Below are positions 1 to 10,752 of a stretch of 64,000 bases of DNA, piece after piece (within the stretch, counting starts at the first letter, position 1; each line of letters starts with the position of its first letter). The stretch is from Glycine soja. Lineage: Eukaryota > Streptophyta > Magnoliopsida > Fabales > Fabaceae. The notes beneath the pieces were generated by a model that saw only the letters and a program-made list of their open reading frames with translations, searched no databases and was not told the DNA's origin. Both the position numbers and the translations under genes were made by a program. The stretch is from contig NC_041010.1 in the NCBI RefSeq assembly GCF_004193775.1, positions 38,119,562-38,183,561 on the forward strand. Reading direction: 5' to 3'.

Positions 1-3
1 CCG

Positions 4-64
4 TAAAAAATATTTACTATTAAAAAATTTAATATATTAAAATTTTTAATAGTAAATATTTTTT
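4..64. repeat. long AT-rich palindrome
   Basis: Two arms of about 25 bases are inverted copies around a short AT spacer (left arm about 4-28, right arm about 40-64), with a single A/T-run length difference. The arms contain the core TATTTACTATTAA and its complement. Such hairpins are typical of fold-back MITE ends, but the left side is cut close to the window edge, so the element type cannot be settled. Confidence 0.6.
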
Positions 65-216
65 ATTTATAAAAAAAATACGGATTATATAATTTGTATG
101 AGTTATATCAAAATTAATTATCACAAAATTTATTATTTAAATTTACATGCGCAATAAATATACATTAGAAATTTTAGTGTTATGTATAATAATATTATTT
201 ATTTTATAATGTAATT

Positions 217-290
217 GGTTCATTAGCTCAGTTGATTAGAGTGTTGTGCTAATAATCGAAAAGTCACGGATCATCTTCATACGGATCAAG
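217..290 (+). pseudogene. degenerate tRNA-Ile(AAU)-like sequence
   Basis: The first half matches plant cytosolic tRNA-Ile: acceptor start GGTTCAT, D-arm TAGCTCAGTTGATTAGAG, and the anticodon loop CTAATAA carrying AAT at about 249-255. The anticodon stem is broken by mismatches, the T-arm lacks GGTTCGA (GGATCATCTTC stands there), and the 3' acceptor strand does not pair. It is therefore a pseudo-tRNA or the box-A head of a tRNA-derived SINE rather than a working tRNA. Confidence 0.55.
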
Positions 291-344
291 ATAATCTCTA
301 TGAGATGATCCGATGCGAAATTGCTGGTGTACCAGCAATTTCGC
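267..344. repeat. two nested inverted repeats after the tRNA-like sequence
   Basis: CGGATCATCT (267-276) pairs with AGATGATCCG (303-312). Directly after it lies a second, almost perfect palindrome with 14-base arms, 315-328 and 331-344, separated only by GT. This stretch and the following bases to about 410 are far richer in GC than the flanks. No family was recognised. Confidence 0.7.
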
Positions 345-1462
345 TGAGGTGTGCCTAGCAGGGCCCTTATACTAGCTCCCCACTGGCCCATTAGCAATCT
401 TAAGGAAAAATTGTTAAACATTTGTGTCATTATTGGTGACGAGCCTCTTGTATCTTGTACCAGAGGAAAGGAGGAAAATGGGTAAATAGTGTGGACGTTC
501 AAGTCATAAATTTCTATGGTAGAAAAGGAAATTTGAGGAGTAATAGAAAGAACCATCAACTATGAGTGGCTGAAACGAATTAATAAAGAAGAACTCGAAG
601 GTAAACCCATGCAAGCTAGATGAAAATGGTAGTCCATGACGTATTCTTATATGCAAATTGTCGTGTGAATTAGTATTTTTTTAAAAAAAATAAAGTTTTT
701 AGAGAATAAGTCTCACATTAGTCAAGGAAAACTGTTTAAGAATTTATATATAAATATTCATTATAAACGTGTAGAAGACTTGTGAATGGAATGAGTTTGT
801 GTGCATAATTTGGGCCGACAAGTTAAAACCAGTGAATTTTCTCATCTACACTACGATTTTAAATACTTTATAACGTGATTGTTTTATTATCATATAATCA
901 CAAATAATTATATATCATAAATTTATTAATTTTGGTAATAATATCCTTAAAAATCATTCTTAAAATGATTTCTAATTAATCAACAATATATAAAAAAAAT
1001 TGTACTTACAATGTGTGAAAATTAAACTCCTATTTATAACATCTCTCACTTTTTTCTCTATCTTCACTTTTCCTTCCCTTTCGATCTTATGGCAAGTGAG
1101 AAAAACATTACCCATATTTTGTAGCAGAGAAATCTCAAAAGAACCCCTAGCCTTGCATTATAGTTATAGTTCTAAAAAGTAACAAATTATAGATAGTTAT
1201 GCGGGTCTAATTTTATAAGACTGTATGAAGATGTTAAAATAAACTAATGTTTACCCCTCAATCTTGCATAGACAATCAAGCTTAATTTTAAGTAAAACTA
1301 ATATCAATCATCTATGTAAGGTTGAATGGAAAATAGTAGCTTCTCTAACCTCTATTTGATTGTCAATGTTTGATTTGTTGAAACAAGAAATGAAAATAGT
1401 TAAGCATACTTAAATAATACACAACAAATCTTCATCTGTGCTATAGGCTGATAAATTAACAC
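345..1462. other. left flank without a recognised gene
   Basis: After the hairpin island there are short open frames with no family resemblance, then AT-rich DNA. The open frame on the minus strand that spans 236-559 simply reads through the palindromes and is not believed to be coding. Confidence 0.5.
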
Positions 1463-1475
1463 TCACAAAGCACTA

Positions 1476-1529
1476 CAACAACAACAACAACAACAAAGGC
1501 CTTATTCTACAAGTTGTCGGCTACATTGA
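1476..1529 (-). mobile_element. 54-bp RTE-type LINE tail with target-site duplication
   Basis: The insert starts with an ACA/CAA microsatellite followed by a degenerate copy of the RTE 3' end seen intact at 51792-51850 (GGCCTTATTCTAC, then GGCTACATTGATCA). It is bounded by the 13-base direct repeat TCACAAAGCACTA at 1463-1475 and 1530-1542. This is a drastically 5'-truncated retroposition in minus orientation, just beyond the 3' end of the annexin coding region and possibly in its 3' UTR. Confidence 0.8.
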
Positions 1530-1604
1530 TCACAAAGCACTAAAAACAGTCAAATTTACACATCAAGGGTGAATTTATTCCACTTACATCATTGAACATC
1601 TTGG

Positions 1605-1864
1605 CTAGTGATTAGGGCCCAAAAGTGAGAGAAGAAAAGTCCTGTAGTGACTGGATGTTTCTGAGTGTACTTCATCGTTCAGAGTCTTCTTGTGTTTCTT
1701 TAAATATGCAGCTTTGATATACTGCATATCAACCTCAGTCCTTGTCACAACGACCCTAATGAGTGTGGAATCATCAGTCCCCAAGCCTTTCATCGCCTTA
1801 TGCAACACCTGCATGGTGGTAACACATTTTAAAAGGTTCTCTCATTCATATTGCAAGAATCAAA

Positions 1865-1900
<36 letters not shown>

Positions 1901-1905
1901 ACTCA

Positions 1906-1960
<55 letters not shown>

Positions 1961-4900
1961 TTTAAGAATCAATTCCCACAATATTGGCTTTTTTGGCCAC
2001 TAGCAGATAATAGAGCACAAATCACTACAAGCAAGCAAACACTCATATAATGCAATATGCTACCAATGACCACAACTTATACGAATCCAAATGACCCGGC
2101 TAATACAATCTGCTTATTCTAAATGCCCTTGAAGTAAAGATGTTACTCTAAATGACTAAAGACAAATTGGTTTCAGAATACCAAGGGTGTGTTTGATTTC
2201 TTTTTTTTTTTTTTTCAGAGACTGTTTTCAGTTTTCAAAATGCAAGCAAACAAGGTTACTGGGACAGCTGGTGGAGGGTGGTGCAAGGCACAAAATAGAG
2301 TGTGAAATTGAGGTTGAATAAGATGAAAACAGAAGAAGAAAATGAGAAAATATCACTCAGTTGTTTCTATTTTTTTGTTTTTAAAACGCTTGTTTTGGAA
2401 ACAATTTTCAGAACTTAATAGATTTTGGATGAGAAATTGATAGTTGAGTAATGTGAAATTGTTTTAGTGAACTATTTTTAAAATAAATAAAAAAATGAGA
2501 AGGAAATCAAAGAGGCCTAAAACCTTTCATAATAGTTCCCTGCCTTGTAACACAAACACACTGTTATTTTATATAGTAAAATACTTTTCCAACATCCTTG
2601 TCAATTTAATTCTTTTAAGAATAAGCCTAGCATAAGTATCTTATTTTTGTCATTGAACAAAAAAATTGTTCCCATAACACTACAAGAAGCAATTACCAAC
2701 AGTTGCAGTGTAGTGGAATACCTTTGCAAAATACTTTCCTGGATTAACAGCACATTGGATTATTGTCAAAAGTGCATGTTCAAAGGCCCCAGATGTTTCA
2801 TTCTTTACTGCCTGATAAATTTATATTGAATAAGCACCAGAAAAGTACCTCCAAGAAAGAATAAAATTAAATAAAGAAATAAAAAATGCTCAAGATACCT
2901 TCTTCAGTGAATGACCATACATGTCATGGTAATAAGAACTGACGGCAGCCAAATGCGCCGCACTCCGTTCACTGAATATGTGGATAAAAGTCTTTTCATC
3001 AGTTCCCAGTTTCTTCTCCCCTGCTTTGTAAAGACCCTTTGCATCCTTCTGAGCAATTTCTCTATTAACCTCGGGGCCCTCATGACGAGGTGTGCTTATA
3101 TATGCAAGCAAGAGCTGAAGCAAGTTTTATACACAAAAGCATCAATAACAAGCAGCACAGCTCCATTGTTTTAATAACTTGAAAGGAACTCATGGATGTG
3201 ATCATGAAAGCAATCAAAGAATCATGAGACAAAATTTTTGCATCCTATCCTATGAGAAGCAATATCCCTTCTCACAGTTAACTTTAAACTGAAAATGTTG
3301 ATCAGTCAATCGAAGTCAATCCTATATTATGGATCCAAAGATGATTTTAGTGCCTATATGGATATAGTCTTAAATGAAGCCAATTAGAGAGCCTTACCAT
3401 AACACTGTGATCCATTTAAAAATTGCTGAGCATGAGCTATTGTAAATTTACAAGAGATATGGAAAACTCTACATGAATACCTATTACTGCCCATAATAGA
3501 ACTATTTAGGAAGTAGGATAGGAATAATTATGAATTCTTCAGCTGACAAAGAGAACCCTTAATGTGACAGATTTGTGATAGCTAAGGTGTCTTTCCTAAA
3601 AGCCACGTACAAGGACAATGAGAAACTGCATTTTTTAAGCATCCCCATAGGTGTTTTAATGTCATGTCAAGACAAACACCACTCAGATTGTAAACTTAAG
3701 ATCCCTTGACATGACTAATTCACGATAGCTCAAGTTCCTTTCATAAAAGTTACAGACAGAAACCTCACCTTTTGATGATCGCCGGGGCTGGTGTTTGTTT
3801 GAATATCATGCTCAAGATAAACACCAAACATAGAATGATAGATCTGTTTTAAATATTGTAGCTGCGATGGAGTGCGTGAACATATAACTTCAGTAGCACC
3901 TTCAAGGGTTTTGTTGTCTGCTGTTAGAGACTTCCTAATGATTGTTGCATCACGTCCTGCAGGGTCATGCAACCAGAGCAGAACTGCAGTCTGATTAACA
4001 GAAAAAATATAAGACAAACCAGAAGTATTGGGAAACATTTAGCCATTTTTCTAAATTTTAAGATACCTATGATTTTGTTATCTATACATAGGTGTTTTTA
4101 TATACACAGTAAATGAATAATGTGACCACGATCACTAGGTAATACACTTCATGACATACAATAAAGTATAATCTATCTATTTATTTTGGCTAAAATACAT
4201 TTTTGGTTCCTCCATCTTGTTTTTGGTTTTAGTTTGGTCTACTGAGTTTAAAAAATTTCACGTTAGTCCCTTAAAGTGTATTTATTAGACCTAGTTGATC
4301 CTTAGGTCAATTTATCATACTAACTTGATTAACTAGGTGACACATGGCAAATTGTAAAATATGCCACATCATATGAACATTTGTCACATCAGCCTAAACT
4401 AACATTGTTAATTTAGCCAATATGTGTCTAATTTAAGATAGTAGCATTTAGTGTTCAAAAAAAGATACTACCATTTATTTTTCTCAAATGATGATATTAT
4501 GTGTACAATTAAGGATATATATATTTTCTTTGTTAGTTGTACCAGCTTTTTCACATGCTTCCTTGTCCTTTTTTTAACTGACTTACTAATTGTAACTAAG
4601 CAAATTAACACCTCCGCAACACGAAGTTATAAATCTAGTTTATTTTAGTAATTTAGTACCTCTAACTTTCCACTAAGCTCCGAAGCTAAGCGCTTGGAAA
4701 GTTCCTCAGAATACATTGCTTTGTATTCTTGCTGGATGTAGGCACGCTGTGTAGCATCTCGATGAGCAAGTATATTGATAACAGCACTTGTATCACACCC
4801 AAATCCTGTGATAACACAGGATCAAAACGAAATTAAAGGTCTCAACTCAAGGATCTAAGGGTACAAGTTAAGGTAGAGTAAATCTGGAGCAATAGAAATA

Positions 4901-5467
4901 GACTCTTCACAAAAATCTCTTTGTAAGAACTAAGAAGAGTCATTCAAGACTCTTCACAAGGTACATTTTCTTGAAAAATAAAAATAAGATGAAAAATACT
5001 CTTTAAGTTAGCAATTAACATCATATAACAAGTAAACAACATTGGCAGTCAGGGCTTGTATCCAAACTTCAAAATTAAAGCATGCATGCAAATGATAGTT
5101 TGTTAGAATGTTAGTTTTGTTAGCAGAGGGATCGAATCCGCGATCTTTCACATCTTTCTTTCTTTCTTCCTTAACCATCCAATCCACCTTATATCTCCAT
5201 TGCATGCAAATAGGTTGATACAACATTAGATTAAAATTAATGCTGGCATGAAATTGAACTTGAATATTTATGTCCAGCAACAGCATCTTCCTCAAGGGGA
5301 AGTTTCAAACAAATAACTACCTAATTAAAGTTCTAAGGCATGATTACAATTTACAAGCATAATCAACAAAATTGTAGAGAGAAAAGGGTACCCTTAAAAG
5401 CACGGTAAAGCTGCATGGCATCATCTCTGGGGGAAGGAGGAACTGGAGGTACAGTCAAGGTAGCCAT
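1605..5467 (-). CDS. annexin (plant annexin D5-like)
   Basis: Six exons on the minus strand: 5467-5392, 4805-4660, 3990-3769, 3114-2899, 2811-2722 and 1808-1605. All introns are GT-AG and the joined frame gives 317 aa, the normal length for plant annexins. The start [17 protein letters not shown] is the usual annexin N-terminus. Four annexin repeats follow: repeat I with [20 protein letters not shown], repeat III with [17 protein letters not shown], and repeat IV with [18 protein letters not shown] (type II calcium-site pattern GxGTD). It ends in the conserved [10 protein letters not shown]. Annexins bind acidic phospholipids in a calcium-dependent way at membranes; the GCDTS repeat I and the tail fit the D5 group best. 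The 5' leader has a GA run near 5507-5520. Intron 5 carries a long dinucleotide repeat and a MITE-like insert. The family call is firm; the D5 assignment is from memory. Confidence 0.95.
1869..1957. repeat. compound microsatellite (TC)n-(ACTC)n-(AC)n
   Basis: About 14 TC units run into ACTC units and then about 24 AC units. It lies in the last intron of the annexin gene. Tracts this long are usually polymorphic. Confidence 0.95.
2185..2517. mobile_element. MITE-like element in annexin intron 5
   Basis: The ends are imperfect inverted repeats: GGGTGTGTTTGATTTC at the left and the complement of AGGCCTCTTTGATTTCC at the right. The interior is A/T rich and non-coding. No clear target duplication was found, so the superfamily is open. 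Confidence 0.45.
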
Positions 5468-5559
5468 CTTAATTCTTCTAAGAAACACAGAAGAGAAGTG
5501 TAAATAGAGAGAGAGAGAGAAGTTGTGAGAAGATAAAAACAATGGGATCAGTTAAATAC

Positions 5560-7163
5560 ACTAAGTCTTTCTTGGTCCACCAGAATTCGACAACATTAAT
5601 TTGTATTTCATTCACTAAGTCCCTACCCAACCACTTTATAGTACAAAAATAAGATTATTTTTTTTGACAAAAAAAATAAGAATTGTTATGTGGCCACCAG
5701 CTGGCAACGGCGGCTAACATCCCCGATAAAAAATGTCCATGGTTGTTGTTTTTTTTAATTCATATATATTAATAATTAATAATTTTAAGTTATATCATAT
5801 TTCTATACTTTGTTTTTGATTTTTTCCCAAAATATATTAAAAAAATAAAGAAATTATCATTTTTTCTACGGCTTTTTTTATAATATCTTTTTAAAAATTA
5901 TATTAGTTTTGTTATTAATAATAATTCTAACTACCTCCAACAAAATTATGTCTGGTCATAAAAATGAAAATTTTGTAGAATATATTTCTGTAACAGATTC
6001 TATAACATTATTCTTTTTGTCTTCCTCTCTATTATATTTTCACCCACTTTTTTTTTTTTTTATCTTTCTATCATTATTTTATCGTGTAAAAGTCTTATCC
6101 TTAATTAATAATAAATATCATTCGTTGATTTTTCTCCTTTTGACTGAGTAAACGACTTGACGTGTTTGAAGTCTTCCCTTTGTCTGAAATCTTAAATGAG
6201 AAAATTGTATTTATATATTTTTTTTATATGATATATAAAAAGGCATACAGAGAAAGGAGAAAGAAGGTGAAACAAAATAATTAATGTGATGAAAAAAAAT
6301 TAAAAAATATATTATAAAATGTATTAAAAAAAAGTGAATGCCTCATTCTTGTGTGCAGTAACTCTTGTGACTAGTCTGCCTGTAACTTTTAATAGCATCT
6401 TAACCTCCATGCATGTGAAAACTTGCTTATTTCTATAATTTTAAATAAATCTCATCGTCTCTATTAAAAAAAATCTCATCGTGATATATTGTTTTGTTAT
6501 TAGGAAATACAGGCACGTAGTGCCTTACGTGGCTGCATTTTAATTTTGTTCCAATAATTTTTTTTAATAACTTCTATCTTTTAAAAATTTAATCTGATTT
6601 TACTTAGCATAAGAAAATATGTAAGAGTAATGGGTACTTTTTTCTTTCCAAAAAAAAAAAATAAATGGATACTTTCGGGAGGATGAATTAGTCTAATAAA
6701 ATGTGAAGACTAAAATGAATTATTCATTTTATTATACTTTCAGGCCTAGATAAAGTACTCTAAAAATAAAAGCAATTTTCTTTGACAATGAATTTTAAAG
6801 AATTGATTAAAAATTCAATTGACAACTATTTTTTAATTAACTTGTTTCGTTCCCTTTTAATAATATATTTAGATTAAAACTAAAAATTATTCATATGAAT
6901 CATAAATCACTACAGTACATAGACAAAATTTAAAAATTCCATTCTAAAAAAGAAAGAAATTAAGAATAAAAAAAAAAATCCTAGTAAAGGAATCACTGAC
7001 ATAACTCCGTATATGTATCTTATTTGCAACATATACCTTACCTTATCTCCAGTGATTCTATTTCTGTCCATTGTCTGTTGCTGGCGCAGTGCAGTGATGC
7101 AATAAATAATAAACCTTTCTTTTTCATTTGCCATATCACAGTGACTAACTCAAGCCTACGAAG
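5560..7163. promoter_or_regulatory. divergent intergenic region between annexin and mTERF genes
   Basis: About 1.6 kb of AT-rich DNA separates the two start codons, which face away from each other, so it must hold both promoters. There are many homopolymer T/A runs and no open frame with family resemblance. I could not place a convincing TATA box for either gene. Confidence 0.5.
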
Positions 7164-9867
7164 ATGAAGACTTTCACCTCAATTCAAACACCCCACCATT
7201 TTCCTTGCACACCTTTTTTCTCTCACTTTGCCAAAAGGTACCCTTTTTCCTCACTCTTCTATAGCTCATTTTTTTTTTCTGTCAATTTCAAATAGGCCTA
7301 GAGGGAGGAGAGGAAACTCATGGTCATGGGGTGGTGTATTTGCGTTTGTGGATGCAGAATAAGAATTCTCTGAAGTACTTATGAGCTTATTCACAAGTTT
7401 GGTTACTTCTTAAGTTATAAAGAAGAGTAATGTTATATCCTCTGAAGTTAAGAAGAATAGCTTTATAAATAAGTACACAATAAAAAAAAGTATTTAATGT
7501 CTTGGAAACATAAAAAAAAGAGTAAATTACATTGACATCTTCTATTGTTTCTTTGAAATTCGCACGATGCACCCCTGTCTTTTTAACTCCAGAGTAACCT
7601 CCTTACATGGATACAAGATGCAATGTGTTTATTGAGTAATAGAGAGTGTCAATGCAGTGTATTTCAAACAATTAAGGGGTTATTGTAGGAGAAAAAAAGT
7701 AGGGGTGTGTTTTGTGAATTTCGAAAAAATCACAGGAGTATCAATGTAGTTTGCTCTAAAAAAATTTAATACTTTTTATATATAGCAAGTAGGAGGATTT
7801 AAAATTATTTATAAAAAAAACTTATGTTAACAATTTTCATGTGAAATCTTATTAAAATAAGTTAAACAGAGAGCCATTTTTATAGGCTCCGATCAGCTCT
7901 TCGAAATGCCTTAGGTGCATTTGGAAGAGCTTGTTTATAGGGGACTTATCTTATGAAATAATCACTTGTGCATATGTTTAAGAGAACTTAAAATGGCTTA
8001 TGATATGTCCATAAGCTTTTTTCAGTAAGCTCTCTAACTTGTATGAAAACACTTCAATCCTATTTTTTCTTTGATTATAGAAATAACTTATGCATAATAC
8101 TATATTATAAGCACTTATTCAACAAACGCTTAATTAAGTTGTTTACTCAAACGCACTGTAAATAGCTTTGACTACTCCGTCATATTCTTGCTTTCCTTTT
8201 CTTTTCTTCTGTCTTGTTGTCTATTAGCAGATACAAGGATTTTCCATTCTCTTATATCTGTTTTTTTTTTCTTCTTTATGATATTATAGAAACTTGAACC
8301 TTTTTTTCCCTCATGAATATTTTTACATCAGGACTCAACTTTCTTTTCCTGCAAAGGTCTTCTTTTGCCAGGCAAAATCTGGTTAGCATTTTCATTTTTT
8401 CATTTTTAGATGTTGCAATTGGCATAATGTTTATGCACCATTCTAATAAGCATAGACCTTTCATGGTGGATTGGTGGTGCTTATTGCTCAGGCATAGATG
8501 GATCATTGAATTTGGAAGTGGTGTCTCCAACTCTGTTAGCAGCAGAAAAGGAAGAAGCCAAGGCTGTATTAACCTTGTTTTTGAAGAAACAAGGTTTGAG
8601 CAATTCGGTCGCTGCTAGAACCATCAACAAGTCAGATCTTTTCATTGATCACCTTGTCTCAAAGCTTCATTCTAAACACAAATCTTGGTATCTCGCAGGT
8701 TCTGTCACAATTATTTGTTACTTTAATTTGAAATTTCGTCCTCGTTAGATCCTGCTAATCACAGTTTCATTGACATAAACAGGTAGAGAGCTTACAACTC
8801 TGGAGATCAGGGACTCTCTAATCCCATATCTTGAGTCTCTTTTTGAAGAGCATGGAGACCTTCTAGTGGATGTAGTGGAAAACTATCCAAATCCACCTGT
8901 TAAGGATAAATCAGATGTGCCAGTTCCTCCTTCTAGTCCAGTATTAGACTCTAAGAAGCTTAAAGCCGTGTCTCGAGTGAGCGCGATGGACCCAGATGGT
9001 GGCAATCTCCGCCCTCATATTGTCTATCTCATGGAACTTGGTATGGATATTGAGCAGATAAGGAGTATCACACGACGATTCCCATCTTTTGCCTACTATA
9101 GCTTGGAGGGTAAAATTAAGCCAGTAGTTGAGTTTTTTCTTGAACTTGGAGTGCCAAAAGAGCACATTCCCACTATCCTCAGCAAAAGGCCTCAATTATG
9201 TGGAATCAGTCTATCTGAAAATCTTAAACCCGCCATGAAGTTCTTAGAATCTTTGGGAGTTGACAAGAAGCAATGGCCAAAGGTGATCTATCGCTTCCCG
9301 GCCCTGCTAACTTATAGCAGGCAGAAAGTGATGGAAAGCATAGATTTTCTCCATGAATTTGGCCTCTCAGAAGAGAGTATTGGTAAGATTTTAACTCGTT
9401 GCCCCAATATCGTTAGTTATAGTGTAGAGGACAATCTCCGACCAACGGCTAATTACTTCTGTTCTTTGGGGGTTGATGTTGGGATTCTTCTATTCAGATG
9501 TCCACAGAATTTTGGTCTTAGCATTGAGGCCAACCTAAAGCCTATAACAACATTTTTCTTGGAGAGGGGATACACTTTGGAAGAAATTGGGACCATGATT
9601 TCAAGATATGGAGCCTTGTATACTTTCAGCTTGACTGAGAATCTGATTCCAAAATGGGATTTCTTTTTGACCACAGGTTACCAAAAATCTGATCTGGTTA
9701 AGTTCCCTCAATATTTTGGATACAGTTTAGAGGAAAGGATTAAGCCTAGATTTGTAATTATGAAAAAATCTGGAGTGAAGTTACTCCTTAATCAGGTTCT
9801 TTCACTGTCAAGCAGCAACTTCGAAGAGGCATTGAAAAAGAAAATGAAGAAAATGCAAAATGGTTAG
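7164..9867 (+). CDS. organellar mTERF-family protein (mTERF9-like)
   Basis: Exons 7164-7237, 8332-8381, 8492-8698 and 8783-9867 join in one frame of 471 aa through GT-AG introns. The two short 5' exons encode MKTFTSIQTPHHF... and ...FFCQAKS, a Ser/Thr/Phe-rich stretch low in acidic residues, as expected of a plastid transit peptide. The conserved body begins LEVVSPTLLAAEKEEAKA. From residue about 165 it contains tandem 30-35-residue mTERF helical repeats (for example ILTRCPNIVSYSVEDNLRP and MISRYGALYTFSLTENL). mTERF proteins bind organellar nucleic acid and affect transcription, RNA processing or ribosome assembly. The motifs RELTTLEIRDSLIPYLE and SGVKLLLNQVLSLS fit my memory of Arabidopsis mTERF9 (At5g55580); other plastid mTERFs such as mTERF5 are the alternative. 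Intron 1 (1.1 kb) holds two MITEs. The first two exons were found by splice logic and are less certain than the rest. Confidence 0.9.
7519..7757. mobile_element. fold-back MITE in mTERF intron 1
   Basis: The ends are long imperfect inverted repeats: AGAGTAAATTACATTGACA at the left pairs with the complement of the right end reading AGAGCAAACTACATTGATA. Similarity continues inward for roughly 45 bases through GAAATTCRCA and CACCCCT. A run of seven or more A on both sides may be the target duplication. The element at about 24764-25023 has the same plan. Confidence 0.65.
7912..8158. mobile_element. second MITE-like element in mTERF intron 1
   Basis: The left end, GGTGCATTTGGAAGAGCTTG, and the right end (complement AGTGCGTTTGAGTAAACAAC) are imperfect inverted repeats. 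The interior carries repeated AAGCACTTAT / CTTATGCA words. Related sequence occurs at 16390-16585 and about 47865-48065. Confidence 0.5.
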
Positions 9868-9978
9868 GATTCTAGTTATAGCAGCAAAGTTGCTCAATCC
9901 ATCAGCCGATGAAAATCAAAACTTTCAGGCAGTGTTTCATGTTAGAAGATGCTGAACTTCACAATTTTTATTTTTTTT

Positions 9979-9996
9979 GGGGGGGGGGGGGGGGGG
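9979..9996 (+). repeat. 18-base poly-G run
   Basis: An uninterrupted run of 18 G follows a T tract, about 110 bp after the mTERF stop codon and so probably in its 3' UTR. It could form a G-quadruplex in DNA or RNA. Length errors are common in such runs. Confidence 0.85.
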
Positions 9997-10752
9997 TATC
10001 AATGGCGTGATGACTGCGAATTCATGTGAAGTGAAAAGTTGCTAAGTTGCTGTTATACTGGAACATGGTCAATCAATAACTAGCTCCTGAAACCAAATTA
10101 CAGCTCATGTTATGAACTTTTAGCATTCTGATGTATTGGAGTGATTTAGAGAATTGTAGCTCCTGAAACCAAACAATTTTACTGGGTTTTTTTTACCTGA
10201 ACAGAATAGCCCTGGTTACAGCTCTACTTACCAATTGCTGTTGTAATATGTGATTGTTTTTATCTCCAAAATTTCTTAGTAAAATAGGTGATTCTGGGAT
10301 GCATGAAATGAGATTAAGCCAAATTTTGCTAATTGTTGATCTAACCAAGGTGTTACTGAATTGAAATCATTATATTCAATGAGGAGAACAAAATGAGGAG
10401 AAGAAGAGGCATCGGTGTGAAAATTGACCTAACAATGATACTCACAACTTATTATTTACTCTATTTATTTATTTTTATAATTTTATAAAAACAAACTATA
10501 TTTTATTCTCTATCAAATGAATAAATAAAATATACTCTTTATTTTCTCTAAAATCATTATTTTAATTAATAAAGTTATTTCTCCTTATTTATTTAATTAT
10601 AAAAAACCTTATCATTTTATAAAACTTTATTTATTTATAAATAATAATCCTTTTTAATTTAGTCTACGATAAATGGAATGTTACATTTTTAGGGTTCATT
10701 ACTGTATAAACTACATATGTTCTGATATACACTATTTTATTTTGATAAACAG
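9997..10752. other. spacer between mTERF gene and lipase-like pseudogene
   Basis: Probable 3' UTR of the mTERF gene, then AT-rich DNA. I looked for the missing 5' exons of the downstream lipase-like gene here and saw none. Confidence 0.5.

Noticed and set aside
236..559. 107-codon open frame on the minus strand
   Set aside because: It reads through the palindromes and the tRNA-like sequence; no domain or family resemblance.
1869..1957. Dinucleotide array considered as a CRISPR-like or telomeric array
   Set aside because: Simple dinucleotide repeats without spacers; plant nuclear context.
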